NCBI RefSeq assembly: GCF_016595505.1 | Contig: NZ_JAENIL010000025.1 | Location: forward strand, 1-64,000 | Source: Pelagicoccus mobilis | GTDB lineage: Bacteria; Verrucomicrobiota; Verrucomicrobiia; Opitutales; Opitutaceae | Length of the DNA: 64,000 nucleotides | Direction of reading: 5' to 3' | Shown: positions 16,614 to 25,522 of the stretch, piece by piece | Numbering within the stretch: position 1 is the stretch's first letter | How the letters are laid out: each line of letters opens with the position of its first letter | Program-made: the position numbers and the translations under genes | Notes under the pieces: model-generated | What the model saw: only the letters and a program-made list of their open reading frames with translations | Database searches by the model: none | What the model was told of the DNA's origin: nothing

Positions 16614-18809
16614 CTACCACTCCTCAACCTCTTCGCCCTTCACGCCTTTCGGAGCTTCGTTCAGCAACTCCGAATCAGACCGCTCCAAATCCACACGTTT
16701 CTTCCCTTGGTAAACTTCTGACCGAGACGTCGTTTTGGCTTTCTCTCCCTCGATCTGATAAACAGTCGCCGACTTCAAACGAGCCGAACTCATGTTGGGA
16801 ACCTGCAAGGCCAACTGGCTCACCTTTTGAGCATGCTGCGCCACCTGGCTGAGACTCGACGACGAAGGCTGCATCCCCGCCGCTTCCTGCTTCATTTGCT
16901 CCACCTTCTCGCGCAGCTCGGCATTCTGCTCCTTCGCCTGAGAAGTGGGGTTGGGGCGACTCTCTATTTCCTGAGCCTGCTCCGCCAGATTTTGCTCCAT
17001 CTGCTCAAGCTGCTCCTGCGCTTGCTGAGCCATCTGCTGCGACATCTGCGACATCTCTTGCTGGACTTGCTGCTGGGCTTGCTCCGCCTGCTCAGAAATT
17101 TCGCTGGCCTGCTCGGCTTGCTTCGCCATTTCCGACAAATTCTCGGCGCTCGCTGGCGTCTGAGACATCTGTTGCTGCAACTCCTGAGCCTGCTCTGAAA
17201 GCTCTTCCATCTTCTGCGATTGCTCTTGCAGCGTCTCATTCGCCTGTTTCGCCATCTCGCTGAATTCGGGAGATTGCTGCATTTCCTTCAAGGTCTCAGC
17301 TTGCTGCTTCATGCTCGCCTGCTGCTGCTGCATTTCCGACTCGAGCTTTTGCATGGACTGTTGCACCGCTTCCGAGGTTGCCTCGGCTGCCTGCTGCTTT
17401 TGCTGCTCGGTCGATTGCTGATCGAAATTCTTAGGCATCGGCTTGTCCATCATCTCGCTCGCCTTCTGCATCGCTTTTTGGGCCATACGCTCCTGCATGA
17501 GCGGACTTTGAGAACTTTCCATTTCCTGCAAGCTTTCAGCGAGCTCCGACATCTCCGACTCTTGCTGCGAGGACGGCTTCTTGTCAGGTGCCTGCTCCTC
17601 CGGGAGTTGCTGCCCGGTCATCGCCTTCTGAGCTTTATCCGCCAAGCTCTTCGCTTCTTCCGCCTGCTTTTGCAGTTTCTCAATATCCTCTCCCGACTCA
17701 CTCTCTTTCGAGACTTCTGACTTCAGTTCAGAAACGTCCTCTCGAATCTGCTTCAAAGTCTCCTGAGTCTTTGGATCCTGCGCCTCAGCCTCTCCCGCCC
17801 CTTCGTCGATCGCCTTCTCCAAGGCTTCCAACTGCTTTTCAATCGCTTCCGATGCCGATTTCGCAGCCTCCTTAGCTTGAGCCTCCGCGGGCTGGTTCGG
17901 ATCCGACTGGCTCTGTGGTTCCCCCTTCATTGCGTCCGCCTGCTCCTGGAGTTCCTGAGAGGCTTGCTCGAGCTTCTTTTCCGCCCCAGCCGCCCCACTT
18001 TGCTTCTGCTCCATGGCCTTTTGCAATTCGCTTAGCCCGCTCTCCAATGAAGACAGCTCGCTCTCGACCTCTTCCGCCTTTTCGGCGGCATCCTTTCGCT
18101 CGAGCCCTTCCGAACTCGCCTTGGCCAACTCACTGAGCGTTTCCGCATGTTCCGCAAGCGTCTTGGGATCCTGCGGCTTCCCTTCGCCTGCCTGCAGCTC
18201 TTCCTTCAGCTTCTCAATTCCACCAGCTGTCTCTTCGAGCTGGCGTTTCTGTTTATCAGTGAGTTCCCCTTCCTTCTGCTCTCCCAAGGCGCCATCAACC
18301 ATCTCGCTCAACTGCTCGAGTTTCTGCTCCATCGCAGCCTGAGCCCCGGCCGAGGCCGCCTCTTGCTTCTCCTCCAGGGTCTTCGGCTCTTCAGAAGGCG
18401 CTCCGCCCCCCGGTTTCTGCGCCTGCTCCAACACCTCTTCCGCCGCTTCGCTCGCAGCTGCCGCCTTGGCTGAATTCTCCGGCTCGGACTTTGCTTCAGC
18501 CGAAGTTCGTCCCAGCTTATCAAGAGAAGCCTCGAGCGCCTTTGCTTCCGCCTCTATTTTTCTGGCAGCTAGACTTTCCTGAGACTTCTTCTTTTGGGAA
18601 GACGATGCCGCTTGGGAAGGAGCTCCCGTTCCTGATTGCTGATCAGAGTTGCTCGGCTTTGCCGCCTCTTGCCCGTCTCCGCTGCCTTGCGTTCCTTCCA
18701 GCTCTCTATCTTCAATTCTGTACGGACCCGACTGAGCAAGACAGATTGGAGCGACCTGCCAAAGCAGAACGCAGAGAAAAGCCCATTTTGCAGGATTTTG
18801 CATCATCAA
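16614..18809 (-). CDS. Long exported Gln/Glu/Ala-rich coiled-coil protein
   Basis: 731 residues. A signal peptide (WAFLCVLLWQVAPICLA) is followed by about 600 residues built almost only of A, E, Q, K, S, L and M, with repeated clusters such as EQAQQQVQQEMSQMSQQMAQ. This pattern predicts a continuous helical rod or coiled coil in the periplasm. No catalytic motif is present. The last 60 residues are more ordinary (KSATVYQIEGEKAKTTSRSE) and may be an anchor or docking end. The gene overlaps its upstream neighbour by 4 bp. A periplasm-spanning strut is plausible; a low-complexity linker is the alternative. The same composition on the other strand gives long, meaningless Leu/Arg-rich frames. Confidence 0.78.
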   Translation of the reverse strand: MMMQNPAKWAFLCVLLWQVAPICLAQSGPYRIEDRELEGTQGSGDGQEAAKPSNSDQQSGTGAPSQAASSSQKKKSQESLAARKIEAEAKALEASLDKLGRTSAEAKSEPENSAKAAAASEAAEEVLEQAQKPGGGAPSEEPKTLEEKQEAASAGAQAAMEQKLEQLSEMVDGALGEQKEGELTDKQKRQLEETAGGIEKLKEELQAGEGKPQDPKTLAEHAETLSELAKASSEGLERKDAAEKAEEVESELSSLESGLSELQKAMEQKQSGAAGAEKKLEQASQELQEQADAMKGEPQSQSDPNQPAEAQAKEAAKSASEAIEKQLEALEKAIDEGAGEAEAQDPKTQETLKQIREDVSELKSEVSKESESGEDIEKLQKQAEEAKSLADKAQKAMTGQQLPEEQAPDKKPSSQQESEMSELAESLQEMESSQSPLMQERMAQKAMQKASEMMDKPMPKNFDQQSTEQQKQQAAEATSEAVQQSMQKLESEMQQQQASMKQQAETLKEMQQSPEFSEMAKQANETLQEQSQKMEELSEQAQELQQQMSQTPASAENLSEMAKQAEQASEISEQAEQAQQQVQQEMSQMSQQMAQQAQEQLEQMEQNLAEQAQEIESRPNPTSQAKEQNAELREKVEQMKQEAAGMQPSSSSLSQVAQHAQKVSQLALQVPNMSSARLKSATVYQIEGEKAKTTSRSEVYQGKKRVDLERSDSELLNEAPKGVKGEEVEEW

Positions 18810-19075
18810 ATATCAGATGGCATCTCGACCGAGCGTTTGTAAGGATGACGAGCCGGAGCGCCTTGCTTCTTTATCTCCGCCTCCTTTTTCCTCGCAGCCG
18901 CTCTTCGAGCAGCCTTGTCCACTTTCACCTGCGACTTGCCGGCCGTATTCGGCGCGACCTGCGGAGCTGGGGAGGGCGAGTTGGACGTCGCTTGAGAAAA
19001 CAACGAATGAGGCGAAGCAGCCGCAAAGGCAGTCAACGCCGCAAGTATCAATCGAGCTGTCAGTCGCCTCTTCAT
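18806..19075 (-). CDS. Small exported basic protein, 89 residues
   Basis: The start MKRRLTARLILAALTAFAAASPHSLFSQA is a clear signal peptide. The mature part is a Ser/Pro/Ala linker followed by a strongly basic segment (DKAARRAAARKKEAEIKKQG) and a short tail. No known family. It overlaps the upstream PEGA/FGE-like gene and the downstream rod gene by 4 bp each, which indicates translational coupling and supports that it is a real gene. The basic segment could bind the acidic rod protein or an anionic wall polymer; that is a guess. Confidence 0.65.
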   Translation of the reverse strand: MKRRLTARLILAALTAFAAASPHSLFSQATSNSPSPAPQVAPNTAGKSQVKVDKAARRAAARKKEAEIKKQGAPARHPYKRSVEMPSDI

Positions 19076-21189
19076 TTCGATTTCACCAGGTTAATGTATG
19101 CTTGCGAAGGCAGGACTACCCGAAAGCCGAGATCATCCTCCTTCGCATCCTTAGGCTCTCCCTGCCGGTAGGAAACCATCAGCTCCTTCTTTAGCCCGGT
19201 CATGTAGCTTCCTCCTTTAACAACCCGCATCTCCACTTCCGCAAAGTTTGACGGATCTTCAGAACCGGCATAGCGCCAAAAGGATCGCTCGTATCCATCG
19301 TGACACCACTCACGCACATTGCCGGACAAGTTGTAAACGCCGTCAGGGTGCGATCTGAATGAGGCGACTTGAGCGGAAAACGCATTTCCATCATCGTATC
19401 CCGAAATAGGATACTCGACTTCATATCGCTTCCCGGTCTTGTCCGCAAAATTATCGGTGAACTTTGGAGGTGGCCATTCGTCCCCCCAGGCAAATGAGCG
19501 AGGCGATCCTCGATCGTCGATCCGCATCAGGTATTCATATTCCGCTTCAGTCTGCAAACGCACGCCTCTCGAAAAAGCTTCCTCGGTTGTCGTGTAATTC
19601 GATCCCACCTGACGGTAGACCTCTCCAAAACCGAGCGCTTTGTTAAGTTCGTTACAAAAGAAGGCAGCGTCATTCCAGCTAACCCGCACCGCAGGGTAGT
19701 CGCTCTTGTTCAAATTAAATCCCTGCTTGTCGAGCTCTCCCCGACGAATACCAGTGATCGACTCGAATACGAAACTCGGAACTTCAGTCGTACTGACGTA
19801 AAAAGCGTTAGAGATGGTTACCTCCTTCGTGTTGCCGGGCTCGCCAAACGGAAAGGTCCCAGGTTCGATCAGAATGAACTCCAATCCATCCACCAACTCC
19901 AGCTTCGGCGGCAACCGCACCTCCCGTTCCTTCTCGACCACCGCCTGTGCCGGTGTTTTCACGAAGTCATGATGAAGCGGATACGTATTTCCCGCCCCAA
20001 GCTCGACAGTAAACTGCTTTTCGCCCTGCCCTGCTGCCTTCAAAACCACACTACGCGTCCCAGCAAGATACTCACCTTGAACGGGAGTGAACCCCACGAA
20101 CTCGCCATCAACCATCACTGCAGCCTCGATGTCGCTGGTAATCTTCAGTTCACCCATTTTCGAGACAAGCGTCACATTAATCGAGCGGGACTGATTCGGC
20201 ATCATCCCTCCCATAATTCGAGACTTATCCTCGTATCCACTCTTCGATACAACGACCGACACGTCCTTCTGCGGTTCTATCTCAATCCCTCGGATCGGCG
20301 TCTTTCCTAAAAGCTGTCCGTCGATGTAAATGTTCGCCCCACTCGGCTCACTGGTAAAATGCAACACCGCCGGCTTAGGACTCAACTTTATGTCAAAGGT
20401 TCTCGTCTGCCCGGGCACCAAAGGAGCACTCCACGCGTAAGGCTGGTAGTTCTCCAACTCGAAACGGATCCGCGGTATTGGATTCTGCTCCAAATCGAAA
20501 CTGATCGTTTTCTCCCCCGTCGCCACCACACCGAGGGAGCGTCCGCCGCGATTCAGGTCGCTGATGTTCGCGCCTCTGGGTTCCACACGGAAGGTGATAT
20601 CGGCAGCGTTTCGAATCATCTCCAACTTCAGTTCCTGATCCGCGCCTCCACCCTTGACGGTAACCTCCGTCTCGGAACGCACCCCCACATAACTCCCCGT
20701 ATTCCCAAGCGTGATCGTGTAGACTCCGGGGTCGATCCGATGCGAACGAAGCGGAGTCGCTCCGATTTCCTTCCCGTCAATATTAACAACAATCCCCTCC
20801 AAAGCCGCGCCACTTTCAACATCAACAGTCTCTACCATCAAATAACCGGGCAACGGACGAAGCGTTATTTCCAAGCTCTTCTCGCCCTCGGAGCTGACTT
20901 CAAACTCTCGAACGTACTTCTCAAACCCTGGAGCTACAACTTCGACGCGATTAACACCTTCGGCCAGCTCGAGCGTCATGGGGCCCTGCCCTGAAACCGC
21001 ATCGGTCTCGTTGATCCTCAGCTGATACTCGGCGTTCTCTGGCCCAATCTCGAACTGGAACAAAACCGGCGTCAGCATCAGCATGCGGAACCCGACAATC
21101 CCAGCCACTACAACTCCTCCGAAAAGGATCGCGACAATCGCGAGTTTCATCGCCGCCCCTCGGCGACTTCCTAATCCTCTCTTTTCCAT
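19072..21189 (-). CDS. Membrane-anchored protein with PEGA domains and a catalytically dead FGE-like domain
   Basis: 705 residues. One N-terminal membrane segment (LAIVAILFGGVVVAGIVGF) is followed by several PEGA-type beta domains (about 40-400), for example FTSEPSGANIYIDGQLLGKT and VMVDGEFVGFTPVQGEYLAG. The C-terminal 270 residues are a formylglycine-generating-enzyme-like fold: FILIEPGTFPFGEPGN, RLQTEAEYEYLMR, GVYNLSGNVREWCHDGY, RVVKGGSY, LGFRVV. The two catalytic cysteines that follow GGSYM in true FGE are replaced (GGSYMTGLKKE), so it should not make formylglycine. Such domains are often used as binding folds outside the cytoplasm. Separated by 6 bp from the upstream gene and overlapping the downstream one. 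Confidence 0.87.
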   Translation of the reverse strand: MEKRGLGSRRGAAMKLAIVAILFGGVVVAGIVGFRMLMLTPVLFQFEIGPENAEYQLRINETDAVSGQGPMTLELAEGVNRVEVVAPGFEKYVREFEVSSEGEKSLEITLRPLPGYLMVETVDVESGAALEGIVVNIDGKEIGATPLRSHRIDPGVYTITLGNTGSYVGVRSETEVTVKGGGADQELKLEMIRNAADITFRVEPRGANISDLNRGGRSLGVVATGEKTISFDLEQNPIPRIRFELENYQPYAWSAPLVPGQTRTFDIKLSPKPAVLHFTSEPSGANIYIDGQLLGKTPIRGIEIEPQKDVSVVVSKSGYEDKSRIMGGMMPNQSRSINVTLVSKMGELKITSDIEAAVMVDGEFVGFTPVQGEYLAGTRSVVLKAAGQGEKQFTVELGAGNTYPLHHDFVKTPAQAVVEKEREVRLPPKLELVDGLEFILIEPGTFPFGEPGNTKEVTISNAFYVSTTEVPSFVFESITGIRRGELDKQGFNLNKSDYPAVRVSWNDAAFFCNELNKALGFGEVYRQVGSNYTTTEEAFSRGVRLQTEAEYEYLMRIDDRGSPRSFAWGDEWPPPKFTDNFADKTGKRYEVEYPISGYDDGNAFSAQVASFRSHPDGVYNLSGNVREWCHDGYERSFWRYAGSEDPSNFAEVEMRVVKGGSYMTGLKKELMVSYRQGEPKDAKEDDLGFRVVLPSQAYINLVKSK

Positions 21190-21195
21190 ACCAAT

Positions 21196-22866
21196 CTAAA
21201 ACTTCTCACCTGCTTCCAAAACGATCGGCTCAGGCCTCTTTCCCGGCTCGATAACGATGCGTACCAAATTGTCCCGATGCCCCTTCTGCGTGCACCGCGC
21301 CTTGTAAACTCCAGGTTTCAGTGGGACCGTCTTTCGACGAAATTTCCCGAGATCACCGTATCCACGCAGTTCTACATTCGCCTTCTTGTTGGAAACGAAC
21401 TCCACATCGATCTTCGCATCGAAACTAGCCTCCGTCTCACTCGCCCGTTTTTCCAACGCTACAAACTCTTCCGTGATCGCGTCCGGATACTTGCTCCGGG
21501 ACTCTTCAAGCAACTCAACCACATACACTACCAGCGGGCGATCCATCTCCTGGCTCGCCTTGTCTAGGTGGAACGTCCCCTGCGCCACGACCTCAGCCAT
21601 GCTGATAATCTGCTTCCGCTGCGCGATAGCTTTATCGCGGGACGTCACGGCAAAATGGTTTCCAGGCTGGATCGCGAGCAACTCATCCGACGCCCGTATC
21701 ACGGTCCCCCAATCTTCCTCTTCCAAAGCCTGCTTGATCTCTCCCGAGATGACACTGACCGAAGCGCTTCTAATGTCGCTCTCCGCACGCTCGATGAGGG
21801 AACGAGCAGAGTTCTCTTCCAATCGATACGCCTGGGAAAGCTTCAAGGCTCTCTTGGCAGGCACTAAGGCACCGTCTGGATCTCCAGCCACGATCAGTTC
21901 GAGACTCTGCGCTAGAGACTCTTTAATGATTTGCTCACTCGCCAATCTCTCAAGATTCGGCAACTTTCCCTGAGCCTCTTCAGTCAACGGATCAAGGTCC
22001 AGAATCGTCTCGTACAGACTGATCGCCTGAGCAAAGTCGCCATTCCTCTCATCCGCTTCAGCTGCCTTCAACAAAGGTACGATCCGGTAGCGTGTCGTGA
22101 TTCGCGAGTGCATCGACTTGGCAGGAGCAAAATCAGGCCGAAACCGGCGGGTCGCAACCAACTCCTCATCCATGGAATCCGAAGCCGTACGAAACGCTTC
22201 CCGAGCTTGACGCCACTGCAGATCGAAAAGCCGATCAAGGTCCGTACGCAAAAGAGCACTTCTCGCGGACAACTCGGAAAGCTCAGCACTGGCTTGCTCG
22301 AAATCCCCCGCCTTGATGCTAGTGGCATCAATCTCCGCGAGCACCTTTCTCAACGCTTGGTAACGTTCCTTGGTCTCCTCATGTCGACTTGCCCCATCCT
22401 TTTCCAGACCATCAAGAAACGCTTCCGCACCATCACGCTGAGCAAGCAGAGCGTCCGACGTCTTTACCTGATCCAAGAACTGCTCGACCAAACCGATCTG
22501 CTCCTCGTAGGCTCGTGCTAACTCTTCAAAACTCCCCTCTTCCTCCAATTTCTGGATACGATCATCTCCTTTCGAAATTCTATCGATCGTCTCCCGAAAG
22601 AACCGGTTTCTCAAAACGCTATCCGGAGCAGAAGTCAACGTATCCACATACTGAGGATAAATAACTTCGAACTGAGCCTTCGCCTCCACGAGTTCAGCAG
22701 GCAACTCGACCGGTTCGTTAGCCGGCACCTCTGAAACTGGCTCCGCTTCAGACGGGGGCGTTTCATTCGCTCCAAGTCCCACCGACACGACAGCAAGACT
22801 TAGCGCAGAAACGTGCAATCCAACGGTGCACCATCTCGAAAAACGTGTCAGCATATTCGAATACAC
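21196..22866 (-). CDS. Exported TPR-like helical protein with C-terminal PEGA-like domain
   Basis: 556 residues; an ATG four codons in (22854) is an alternative start. A signal peptide (LHVSALSLAVVSVGLGA) is followed by an acidic, Pro-rich linker and a long alpha-helical region (about 60-480). The block NGDFAQAISLYETILDLDPLTEEAQGKL reads like one TPR unit, and EDWGTVIRASDELLAIQPGNHFAV like another. The final 70 residues (FVSNKKANVELRGYGDLGKF and LKPGVYKARCTQKGHRDN) resemble a PEGA or related beta domain, matching the next gene. TPR proteins are scaffolds. Part of the twelve-gene cluster, 43 bp after the preceding gene. Confidence 0.75.
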   Translation of the reverse strand: MYSNMLTRFSRWCTVGLHVSALSLAVVSVGLGANETPPSEAEPVSEVPANEPVELPAELVEAKAQFEVIYPQYVDTLTSAPDSVLRNRFFRETIDRISKGDDRIQKLEEEGSFEELARAYEEQIGLVEQFLDQVKTSDALLAQRDGAEAFLDGLEKDGASRHEETKERYQALRKVLAEIDATSIKAGDFEQASAELSELSARSALLRTDLDRLFDLQWRQAREAFRTASDSMDEELVATRRFRPDFAPAKSMHSRITTRYRIVPLLKAAEADERNGDFAQAISLYETILDLDPLTEEAQGKLPNLERLASEQIIKESLAQSLELIVAGDPDGALVPAKRALKLSQAYRLEENSARSLIERAESDIRSASVSVISGEIKQALEEEDWGTVIRASDELLAIQPGNHFAVTSRDKAIAQRKQIISMAEVVAQGTFHLDKASQEMDRPLVVYVVELLEESRSKYPDAITEEFVALEKRASETEASFDAKIDVEFVSNKKANVELRGYGDLGKFRRKTVPLKPGVYKARCTQKGHRDNLVRIVIEPGKRPEPIVLEAGEKF

Positions 22867-22909
22867 GAGGGAAGACTCAATCCAGTCGCTTAGCTCAAAA
22901 CCCGACGCC

Positions 22910-24394
22910 TTACGATTGGGTCATGCTCTCCTGATAGTCTTCGCTCAATATGCGCTGCAACATCGCGACTTTATCTTCGATCTGACCGGTCAAAGTGAAG
23001 GAACGCCCTCGGTATTCGATATCGATTGGAGCAAGGTCCTCCGAAAACTCTTTCTGTAAGGCGATCAGCTTTTCGGCATGTCCATTGGAATCAACCGAGA
23101 GTTCCTGGATCTTCGCCCTGCGCTCCGTGAACTTCTTGGCAAAGTTTGAATCCATTTGTCCCAGACGCTCATCGTCAAACTGGATACGCCCGTCCTCGAC
23201 CGTAAATACGTCGGAAAGCGTTTTCAGAGTATGAATGATAACCGCCGCATCCTGCACCTTCTCGAAATCACTACCAAGCCCCAAGTCCTCAGCCACATTG
23301 TTCTTTTTCAAGGCTTCGTTTATGACAATCGGACCTAGCAACTTCAGAGCGATCGCCGCGTTGATCCTTCCCTTTAGGGCTTTTATCTCTCGCTGCGCCT
23401 CGTAGTACTCGTTCGCCGCGAGATAGCTCCGATAGCGCCAGACCGCGTAGCTTGCATACGACTTAGTGCGACCCGCGGCAACCACCTCCTCATCAAAGTC
23501 ACGGTAGATTTCGATCGTCGCCAAGCGTGCTTCCAAGCTTTCCCGGAAATAAGGATCATCCTCCGAGGGAAGCGACTTCAGCTTGGTCCCCCTTTTATTA
23601 AGGTAGTTGTCGCGAACAAAAACCTCAGGAGCCATGTAGATGGCGAACTTCATGTTGGTGAAATTCTCGTAGCGGTCGTAGTCACCCTTCCTGTTCTTAG
23701 CTCTGAGAGCCCGCACAACCGCTTCCGCCGCTTCGCTTAGCGGCTCATGATAACCTTCCGTCAAGCGGTTCTTGCTGTCCACAAACGCTCCCTCGCTCAT
23801 CTTCTCCCCGATTTTCTTCTGGTTCAGCAAGGTCTCGCCCGCGCTTGTGGTCGCGCGGACAACCAGTACGAAATCCTCCGCGTTAGCCGCCTCTACCGTG
23901 ACCTCGACCCACAAGTCGACCGCTGCCGCGAACGAGCTCTTCGCATCCATTCCCACAGGAGCATTGATCACTGAGGCGAAAAGGTCGCCTCCCTTCTTGT
24001 ACAGCATCTTGCTGAAGTAATTCTGCAAGGCCAGCGCCTCCGCATTTCGAATCTCCAAGCTCGCCCGCTCAAAGTCCGGCTGGGCGATCGCGGCGGCCAC
24101 CTCGGCTTGCTTCTCAACTGCAGCCTCTTCCTCTGTCTTCTCCGCTTCAGGAATCTCGATCTCCTGCCCTTCTAGCCCAGGAATGAGCAAGGGTCCATCG
24201 TCCTCCTCTTCAACCTCCGCAACGGTTTCAACTTCCTGCTTCTCCTCAGCCTTCACCGTAGAGGCGCTGTGCTTGAACGGGGCAACCCCGACAGTCAGCT
24301 GATATGCGGCGCTCAGCTCTGTCGCAGCAAGGAACATTAAACAAATCGCGGCCAGCACACCGCCCGAAGCAAGTTTGGATTCTCTCAGTTTCAT
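22910..24394 (-). CDS. Exported protein of unknown function, 494 residues
   Basis: A signal peptide (GGVLAAICLMFLAATELSA) precedes YQLTVGVAPFKHSAS, a start that recalls periplasmic proteins with a TolB/CsgG-like N-terminal strand, but I cannot name the family. An acidic linker (about 48-105, many E and V) follows, then a mixed alpha/beta domain with VDLWVEVTVEAANAEDFVLV and a helical C-terminal half. No enzymatic motif is visible. It lies second in the cluster, 75 bp after the first gene and 43 bp before the TPR-like gene. Confidence 0.72.
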   Translation of the reverse strand: MKLRESKLASGGVLAAICLMFLAATELSAAYQLTVGVAPFKHSASTVKAEEKQEVETVAEVEEEDDGPLLIPGLEGQEIEIPEAEKTEEEAAVEKQAEVAAAIAQPDFERASLEIRNAEALALQNYFSKMLYKKGGDLFASVINAPVGMDAKSSFAAAVDLWVEVTVEAANAEDFVLVVRATTSAGETLLNQKKIGEKMSEGAFVDSKNRLTEGYHEPLSEAAEAVVRALRAKNRKGDYDRYENFTNMKFAIYMAPEVFVRDNYLNKRGTKLKSLPSEDDPYFRESLEARLATIEIYRDFDEEVVAAGRTKSYASYAVWRYRSYLAANEYYEAQREIKALKGRINAAIALKLLGPIVINEALKKNNVAEDLGLGSDFEKVQDAAVIIHTLKTLSDVFTVEDGRIQFDDERLGQMDSNFAKKFTERRAKIQELSVDSNGHAEKLIALQKEFSEDLAPIDIEYRGRSFTLTGQIEDKVAMLQRILSEDYQESMTQS

Positions 24395-24469
24395 GGATCA
24401 GGATTGTTTGGGAAGACGAATGGAGAACTCAGGGGCAGGAAGCTCTCGGAAAGAGTTATGGAAACAGGT

Positions 24470-25207
24470 TCATTTCTGCTCTTCGCTGATTTCTTGAACC
24501 GTCTTTTTGAGCAGCTCGGACGAAGTTTTGCCCTCGATGGGGCCCGAAGTGTCTATCGAATCGAAGAGCGAGGAAGCCGAGCCTCTCACTGACTTATTCT
24601 CCTTTTTCTGCGGCCCCTCGATCACATCGGCATCTACAACTGTCTTGCGCACGACCGGCTGGGTTCTTTGAGCGGGTAAGGCCTCGATTCGTTTCGTAAG
24701 AATGCCGTGATCCTCCTTCAGGCTCAGATAGCTTTCCATATCCCGATTCAACCTTTCCGACAACGCCTTTTCCTTTTCCATGTGAACCACCATCTCATCC
24801 TCGTTCACAAGATCGTCGGCACGTTTCTTCCGCAGCGTATCAAGAATCTCAGTATTGGAATCGATCTTCCAACGCAGCCGCTCGATCTTCATAAACAACT
24901 CCCGTTCCGACTCCTGCAGGCTAAGCGCCGGCTTGGGAGATTGCACAACAGCCGGTACACTCGACACCCCCTCTTGCCCCTTCTTCATCGGAACTTTCAC
25001 GATCGGCCTCACCTTGAGCTTCCCGCCAGTCGTCTCGCTCGCCGTCTCTTTGCCAGACGCATCTCCCTTTTGCGCGACACCGGGAGATGCCGCCTTTTCC
25101 CCATACAAAACACTCACCTGGAAAACCAAAGACAGCCCGAGCGGTACGAACCAACGAACCGACCAGGATCTGCTCTTCAAAAAGGAATCAAGCTTAGGAA
25201 ACTTCAT
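24470..25207 (-). CDS. Exported or membrane-anchored coiled-coil protein, first gene of the cluster
   Basis: 245 residues. An N-terminal hydrophobic segment (WFVPLGLSLVFQVSVLYG) acts as signal or anchor. A Lys/Pro-rich linker leads to a helical stretch (about 100-180) with EKEKALSERLNRDMESYLSL, typical of a coiled coil. No family recognised. It is the promoter-proximal gene of the twelve-gene minus-strand unit; its start lies 315 bp from the divergent ABC exporter gene. Confidence 0.65.
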   Translation of the reverse strand: MKFPKLDSFLKSRSWSVRWFVPLGLSLVFQVSVLYGEKAASPGVAQKGDASGKETASETTGGKLKVRPIVKVPMKKGQEGVSSVPAVVQSPKPALSLQESERELFMKIERLRWKIDSNTEILDTLRKKRADDLVNEDEMVVHMEKEKALSERLNRDMESYLSLKEDHGILTKRIEALPAQRTQPVVRKTVVDADVIEGPQKKENKSVRGSASSLFDSIDTSGPIEGKTSSELLKKTVQEISEEQK

Positions 25208-25522
25208 TTCTAGGATGCCAAAATAGGAGCGCAGCTGAACATGCTCTTACCCGCTAAAACAGGCGAATATCAGCGGCACCAAAACTTCAGCGTAGAGAAA
25301 AGTGATGCTAATAGAGAGAATTAGCCGAATAGGTGAACATACTCCCCTTAAGGGTAAAAGCTGCAATACAAAAATATGAAAGATTCGTAAAGGTTGGGCG
25401 AATCCAAGGCAGGGCAAGTACCGATCCGGACAGAGGCAGTTCTCCCTACCACTCATTCTCCTTGTACCTTCGGGCTAAAGTGTGGTTAACCCACTGCAAC
25501 GAACCGCCATTCCCGTTATCTC
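25208..25522. other. Divergent intergenic region between the envelope cluster and the ABC exporter
   Basis: This 315-base gap must contain the promoters for both divergent units. Two perfect small palindromes stand out: CCCTTAAGGG near 25347-25356 and GGTTAACC near 25482-25489. No convincing -35/-10 pair, riboswitch or small gene could be identified by eye. Confidence 0.4.

Noticed and set aside
16827-18473. Leu/Arg-rich plus-strand frames opposite the rod protein
   Set aside because: They result from the repetitive CTG/CAG-like composition of the rod gene.
16614-18809. Possible CRISPR or tandem DNA repeat
   Set aside because: The repetition is at the level of amino acid composition; no regular repeat-spacer structure is present.
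19072-21189. Active formylglycine-generating enzyme or sulfatase activator
   Set aside because: Both catalytic cysteines are missing and no sulfatase gene is in the window.
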